NCBI GenBank assembly: GCA_043381765.1
Contig: JBHJMP010000981.1
Location: 1 to 28,351 of the forward strand
Direction: 5' to 3'
Origin: Collodictyon triciliatum
Taxonomy: Eukaryota > CRuMs
Length of the DNA: 28,351 nt
This document shows positions 1-28,351 of the stretch, piece by piece. Both the position numbers and the translations under genes were made by a program. Below the pieces are notes generated by a model. It saw only the letters and a list, made by a program, of their open reading frames with translations. It had not been told where the DNA came from and searched no databases. How positions within the stretch are numbered: position 1 is the stretch's first letter; every line of letters begins with the position of its first letter.

Positions 1-842
1 ATAAAAAAAAAAAAAAAAAAACCCAAAAAAAAAAAAAGAAGGTAGGAAAAAAAAAAAAAAAAGGAACGAAGAGAGAAAGAAATGTTTTGCGATATTATTT
101 GAAAAAAATTGAATAAAATACTATTTAAAACAATTAATCAATAATAATACATTCACAGTCCTTGAAATGCATTGATTTTTATTTTATTTTTTTGCACTTT
201 TTAGGTTATTTTATACAATGCATATTTTTTTTTATGTTGCCTGTTGCCTGTTGCCTGTTTCTTCCGATTGGCTTCTTTATGAAAAGCTGAAGGCACCCTT
301 CTTTTCTTTTCTTTTGGAAGTGTATCATACACGCACACACCCAAAGAACAAGAAAACCAAACGGCTGGAATTGATTGTCAGATTGAAAAAGCACATACTA
401 TATCAGGAAAGCTGTCCCGCCTGACTCATTCCTCGAGTTGCGGGACTTTTGCGTGAGGCGGGTATATATTGGAATTTCAATCACTTTCGGGACTGGTTCA
501 GTGTGTCGCTTGAAGATCAACGCACCTTCATTCAGGACCCTTCCCTCACCCATTCAAGCTTCTAAACGTTTTTGCACCCGACACTCAAGCGAAAACGCCC
601 GATTATTGCAGCAGAGACACGCCCCTCTCTCGGCTGTTCGAAAGAGATGCATTTCTCCCCACGCAAGTTTACCGACTCCAGGCGCAACGTTGAGTATTCC
701 AAGATAATAACCATCCTGTTCAGTGGTGCCTTGAATAGACATTATCAGGATTGTATGTATTTGTAAGGAATTGTTCCCAATCCATTCATTTGTGCTCCAC
801 TCGACAAAATACAGACATCAATATATTCCGTTTGATTTGTGA
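1..842. other. Left flank, no gene recognised
   Basis: The first 62 bases are almost pure A. Around 420-745 the base composition becomes clearly less AT-rich than its surroundings and a TATATA string occurs at about 461-467. Both strands have short open frames here (62-89 codons), but none resembles a family I know and none can be joined by clear splice sites into a longer protein. It may be a promoter or 5' exon of a gene to the left, or the spacer downstream of the condensin gene. Confidence 0.4.
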
Positions 843-848
843 TTTATT
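843..848 (-). terminator. Candidate polyadenylation signal of the condensin gene
   Basis: TTTATT on the plus strand is AATAAA on the minus strand, about 35 bases after the stop codon of the minus-strand CAP-D2 gene. The placement is sensible, but such hexamers are common in AT-rich DNA. Confidence 0.35.
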
Positions 849-882
849 GACAGAGCGAGACTTTCGAAGATTGCCATATGAA

Positions 883-11716
<10,834 letters not shown>

Positions 11717-12573
11717 TTCTCTGTTGGACAGGGAGTGTGTTTGGAAAGGATGGGCAGAAAGTGGAGGAATGTGAGTGCAGTAGGCCAGGGGAGGAAAGGA
11801 TCTTCAAGAAATGCTTGTCTGCTAATTCATGTCCCTTTTTGTTANNNNNNNNNNNNNNNNNNNNNNNNNNNNNNNNNNNNNNNNNNNNNNNNNNNNNNNN
11901 NNNNNNNNNNNNNNNNNNNNNNNNNNNNNNNNNNNNNNNNNNNNNNNNNNNNNNNNNNNNNNNNNNNNNNNNNNNNNNNNNNNNNNNNNNNNNNNNNNNN
12001 NNNNNNNNNNNNNNNNNNNNNNNNNNNNNNNNNNNNNNNNNNNNNNNNNNNNNNNNNNNNNNNNNNNNNNNNNNNNNNNNNNNNNNNNNNNNNNNNNNNN
12101 NNNNNNNNNNNNNNNNNNNNNNNNNNNNNNNNNNNNNNNNNNNNNNNNNNNNNNNNNNNNNNNNNNNNNNNNNNNNNNNNNNNNNNNNNNNNNNNNNNNN
12201 NNNNNNNNNNNNNNNNNNNNNNNNNNNNNNNNNNNNNNNNNNNNNNNNNNNNNNNNNNNNNNNNNNNNNNNNNNNNNNNNNNNNNNNNNNNNNNNNNNNN
12301 NNNNNNNNNNNNNNNNNNNNNNNNNNNNNNNNNNNNNNNNNNNNNNNNNNNNNNNNNNNNNNNNNNNNNNNNNNNNNNNNNNNNNNNNNNNNNNNNNNNN
12401 NNNNNNNNNNNNNNNNNNNNNNNNNNNNNNNNNNATAAACTCCATAATAAGATTCAATCTAGATCATCTTAATAAGACATGAACAACCAAAATCCAAACG
12501 ACAAATAAAAAGGAAGAAAAAAAAGCAATAATAATAATAATAAAAAAAACACGTTATATGTAGCAGCGACAGA
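11717..12573. promoter_or_regulatory. Divergent intergenic region between CAP-D2 and the coiled-coil gene
   Basis: The two start codons face away from each other about 860 bases apart, so both 5' flanks lie here. 590 of these bases (11845-12434) are N. The readable right part (12435-12573) is AT-rich with poly-A and AAT runs. No specific promoter element can be claimed. Confidence 0.5.
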
Positions 12574-16500
<3,927 letters not shown>

Positions 16501-17151
16501 CCATGCGGATTGTAAAGACGCGATATAGTTCAGACGAAAAGTTCAACTCCGTAATGCCTGCAGATTGCCGATTTTCATGCATGGTCAGATGAACGAAAAA
16601 CAACCAAAAGATAATTGTACCCTCTTTTTTTTTTCAGGGGATTACCAATATGTCCTGGTATACCCACACCCCACCTTTCCTGGTTTTATTTCATAATTTT
16701 TCTCTCTTCCGCTCTCGTGTAATTAATTTTTTTTTATAAGTGTCATAAATAAATCTCAAAATAGACGATGTTCCACACCTACACTGACAAGATAAATTAG
16801 GTGATAAGACATAATTCGAGGGGGTTATAGTGAGGCTAAAGACTTGCAGCGTGTATGCTTTCATCCTTTTTTATTGGGCTATGAGATGACAGATACAATC
16901 TATGGACAATTAGGGAGAGCATGCATACTGCCAATGCGAGTGCTTAGGTGACGACATGTATGCATTTTTGACATGAAGAAAAATCAGCGCGATTGTAAAA
17001 AAGATATTTGGTGATGCGTGGCCACATCAACAAGGCGAGACCAAGTTCCAACAGAAAAAACAACAACCATTACAGCATAGCCGGACTTGAATGATAGCAC
17101 ATGACAAATAATTATAATGTAACTGATTGCAACTTCCTCTTCAGAGAGAAT
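16501..17151. other. Convergent intergenic spacer
   Basis: Separates the stop of the plus-strand coiled-coil gene (16500) from the stop of the minus-strand ATAT gene (17152). It contains poly-T tracts and a candidate plus-strand polyadenylation signal; no coding potential was recognised. Confidence 0.6.
16748..16753 (+). terminator. Candidate polyadenylation signal of the coiled-coil gene
   Basis: AATAAA about 250 bases after the stop codon, following a T-rich stretch. This is a weak call because the hexamer is common in this composition. Confidence 0.3.
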
Positions 17152-19802
<2,651 letters not shown>

Positions 19803-19879
19803 CTTATAAAGTAGATAAATATATGTATATAAATAATTAAATAAAGAAGTCCAAGATTTTTCAAGTCCGAGGCTATTCA

Positions 19880-20272
19880 NNNNNNNNNNNNNNNNNNNNN
19901 NNNNNNNNNNNNNNNNNNNNNNNNNNNNNNNNNNNNNNNNNNNNNNNNNNNNNNNNNNNNNNNNNNNNNNNNNNNNNNNNNNNNNNNNNNNNNNNNNNNN
20001 NNNNNNNNNNNNNNNNNNNNNNNNNNNNNNNNNNNNNNNNNNNNNNNNNNNNNNNNNNNNNNNNNNNNNNNNNNNNNNNNNNNNNNNNNNNNNNNNNNNN
20101 NNNNNNNNNNNNNNNNNNNNNNNNNNNNNNNNNNNNNNNNNNNNNNNNNNNNNNNNNNNNNNNNNNNNNNNNNNNNNNNNNNNNNNNNNNNNNNNNNNNN
20201 NNNNNNNNNNNNNNNNNNNNNNNNNNNNNNNNNNNNNNNNNNNNNNNNNNNNNNNNNNNNNNNNNNNNNNNN
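19880..20272. other. Assembly gap (393 N) at the BAR-ATAT junction
   Basis: Hides the N-terminal coding part of the acetyltransferase and the C-terminal part of the BAR protein, both on the minus strand. Whether these are two genes or one cannot be read from this window. Confidence 0.9.
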
Positions 20273-20356
20273 ATGATAACAAAGGTGTTCCAAAATAAAT
20301 CGTCGAGGGGAGATGAGTGAATCAATTTCGTGATGGACCCATCAAGGTGTAAATAC

Positions 20357-21579
20357 CTGTTCTGTTTTGCTCTTTTGACGTGTTTTTTCTGCATCATAGG
20401 CCACCCGAATACTATCGTAATTATCCTTTTTGGATGCCTTCGATGTATAAATGATAAACACATGGAATGTGATACAATATCAAAAAAGTATGAAAAATAA
20501 TTAAAAAGGATTTGTACAATAGCATTCTTGATGTCGGTCTTGACAAATGTTTCCATGGGATTCGTGAATCCGCTCTCCAGGGATGCCATCTGTGATTTGT
20601 CAACAAAGCCCATGATTTAGCACATCATGTATTTAAGGATATGTCGCTTCAATCACTTTCAGTATTTTCATATATCTTGTCGCAAACATGCAAAAAAAAA
20701 AAAAAAAAGCCCCCACCAGATCTTCCTTCGCTGTTTCAATCATGTGAAGATAGCTTCCGATTCGTTTCATGGAGTCTCCTGCAATCAAAAGTCATATACA
20801 GGCTAACATTCAACATTGGACGATTATAAAATATAGGAAACAAGATAAAAATGACCAGTACCGTAGGCTTGGCTGTCAGCTTCAAATTTTTCGCCCATTT
20901 CAATAAGTGCATTGGCAAATTGACGACTGCATTGTATGTTTGCTAGAAGATGTGATAGTAGCATTTGACGGCGATTCTTGAGTTAGATTTCTGATGTTGT
21001 CGCGCAAGGAAAACTGTGATTTCACATGACTGACCTCGCCCTGTGTTCACAACGTCCTTCATCAGCTTATACAGGTTCCGCACTTGGTCTCTGGTCAACT
21101 CTACTTTCTGCACCCGGTAGTGACACATGATTCTCCAAAATCAAAGAAAGCAGAAGTATATTTACGACTTCAAAAAAAAAAAAAAAGAAGATTGGCAACC
21201 TCAAAGTTTTCGGATATGACTGGGTTCTCAGATATGTCCTCAACTTGCCCGGTTCCTTCTTTCATCATCTGCTTTGCCAAGCTGATCTTCTTAGCCGCCT
21301 GTTGACCTGAGTAGTGCGAGATATGCCGTTATCATAATCACTTTGGAGCGGCGATTGGAGAATATTTTTTCATCCAATTAAAAACAATAGAAAGACATAA
21401 TATAGAAATGTCTTAAGGTTTCCGTTTTTTTTTTTTTAAGACTTTAAGGCAGGTGCTGTGATTAAGTTTTTCTTTTTGGGGGAGATGTGAAACATTTAAT
21501 GAGAAATAATACTTTTTTCCATGGCAATTTCCTTGGCAGAGCCGATCAGCTGCTTATACTTTGAAGCGATGGAACTCAT
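20357..21579 (-). CDS. BAR-domain protein (3' end in gap)
   Basis: BAR/AH domains are dimeric helical bundles that bind and bend membranes. Exons, all joining in phase: 21579-21513, 21306-21200, 21107-21035, 20942-20862, 20778-20717, 20589-20518, 20437-20357, giving 181 residues. The start (ATG 21579-21577) opens MSSIASKYKQLIGSAKEIAM. Helix-rich segments in order: TRDQVRNLYKLMKDVV, RQFANALIEMGEKFEAD, SMKRIGSYLHMIE, METFVKTDIKNAI, then KKDNYDSIRVAYDAEKTRQK. The pattern (FV-x-x-DI-K followed by DNYDS-x-R-x-x-YDAEK) is typical of ASAP/ACAP/arfaptin-type BAR helices 2-3. The final part of helix 3 and any following PH, ArfGAP or other domain would lie in or beyond the gap, so the subfamily cannot be named. 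It is divergent from the CCDC146 gene (about 720 bases between starts). Confidence 0.8.
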
Positions 21580-22296
21580 TCTTTGTGGCAAGGTGGGAGA
21601 CTGAATGAAGAGGGAATTTTGTTGAGTGATTGCAGTGGTCTTTAACTAAGAGAAAAAGAAATCAAGTGATTAAGAGAAGAAATGGAAAAAGAAAAAGGGG
21701 GAAACAGATTGCTCCGATCAAACTTCAAACTTCAAACAGCAGGCGAGAATCTATCACGAGTATCAAGCGGAGGAGTATTAGACATCACCAGCCAACACGG
21801 TCACTTCGTAAACTGCTACACTATATGTTCTGTTACTTAAATATATTATATGCACCCCTATAATATCAATATTAAATGAATGACAAATCATAAAATTTTG
21901 ATTCCACATTTATATACAAAGGGCAAATATTCGGCCTCGGATATTAGCCTGATGTTGCCCAAATGCAGGTGGAAGGCTTCCAGTTTAGTCTCAAATACCG
22001 TTGAACTCTTTTCTGGAAACGCGAAGCGCACCGATGATGTCTGCAACGCTGCCGATCAAAACAACCGCACAAATCAGAAGCAAAAGGAAGACTCTAGCGA
22101 TCAAAGAACACGGCGTCGACTCGACCAGAATCTGAGATCATTCCACGGACTCATTCGACTGTTCTCCGCTCATGAAAATCCCACACAACCAGGGGAGAAA
22201 TCGTCTCTGACTTCACGCATCACCAGAAAGGACTCTGCATACCCCATATATTCGACATACCTGTAGAATCCCCCAGAAGAAAAGAGGCATACTGCA
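21580..22296. promoter_or_regulatory. Divergent spacer between BAR and CCDC146 genes
   Basis: Both 5' flanks lie here. The right half (about 21950-22250) is less AT-rich than the introns and carries an unexplained open frame, listed separately. No specific control element is identified. Confidence 0.45.
21880..22266 (+). other. Unexplained 128-codon open frame
   Basis: An uninterrupted frame opening with ATG. It is charged and Asn/Gln/Arg-rich (for example RTNQKQKEDSSDQRTRRR), resembles no family I know, and ends 31 bases before the proposed CCDC146 start. It could be a small gene, an alternative first exon, an upstream frame in the CCDC146 leader, or chance in a less AT-rich patch. Confidence 0.25.
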
Positions 22297-28168
<5,872 letters not shown>

Positions 28169-28252
28169 GTACGATATATTTGCGCATATGAATTCACCTT
28201 ACCTATGCATTTTAGGCAAAATGCGCGTCTACCTCATATATCGCATGGATAT

Positions 28253-28351
28253 TTTTATTTTATTTTGTTTTGTTTTGTTTTGTTTTGTTTTGTTTTGTTT
28301 TGTTTTGTTTTGTTTTGTTTTGTTTTGTTTTGTTTTGTTTTGTTTTGTTTT
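28253..28351. repeat. (TTTTG)n pentamer microsatellite
   Basis: Starts with two TTTTA units, then about 18 TTTTG units running off the right edge. It lies in the CCDC146 intron after exon 28034-28168. Confidence 0.93.

Noticed and set aside
20273-20356. Open minus-strand frame YLHLDGSITKLIHSS running into the gap
   Set aside because: It overlaps the intron that follows the BAR exon at 20357 and has no matching splice site that avoids conflict with that exon; probably chance.

Overview
The window is nuclear DNA of an intron-dense, AT-rich unicellular eukaryote. No long open frame matches a whole protein. Instead, dozens of short exons (19-480 bases; one 1.8 kb terminal exon) are separated by mostly short (about 50-350 base) GT-AG introns, with two GC-AG introns. 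Two genes (CCDC146/MBO2 type and alpha-tubulin acetyltransferase) are typical of organisms that build cilia or flagella. A rhizarian such as a foraminifer is my guess from the general look (AT content, short-period arrays, intron density), but the sequence does not prove it. All gene models were assembled by eye: splice sites were chosen so that reading phase carries across each junction, and identities rest on remembered family sequences, not on a search.

Layout. 1-842: no gene recognised. 883-11716, minus: condensin complex subunit 1 (CAP-D2/NCAPD2), start and stop both visible, 35 visible exons, at least one more hidden in an assembly gap. 11717-12573: divergent promoter region, mostly a run of N. 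12574-16500, plus: an unrecognised coiled-coil protein of about 855 residues in 10 exons with a large disordered tail ending in a PP1-docking-like motif. 16501-17151: convergent intergenic. 17152-19802, minus: alpha-tubulin N-acetyltransferase (ATAT1/MEC-17), N-terminus lost in a gap. 20357-21579, minus: a BAR-domain protein whose C-terminus falls in the same gap, so these two may be neighbours or one fused gene. 21580-22296: divergent spacer with one unexplained 128-codon frame. 22297 to beyond the right edge, plus: a CCDC146/MBO2 orthologue, 22 exons visible, last exon(s) outside.

Short-period arrays (3, 5, 6, 7 and 9 base units) are abundant. Every long one sits in an intron or against an assembly gap; none interrupts a recognised exon. 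Four N runs (6027-6377, 10255-10814, 11845-12434, 19880-20272) hide parts of genes.

Functionally the set mixes chromosome condensation (CAP-D2), microtubule acetylation (ATAT), membrane curvature (BAR) and axoneme/centriole biology (CCDC146). Nothing indicates an operon-like or mobile system. The points most worth checking are the BAR-ATAT junction, the PP1-docking tail of the unnamed coiled-coil protein, and a short acidic-aromatic motif shared with the human CAP-D2 tail.
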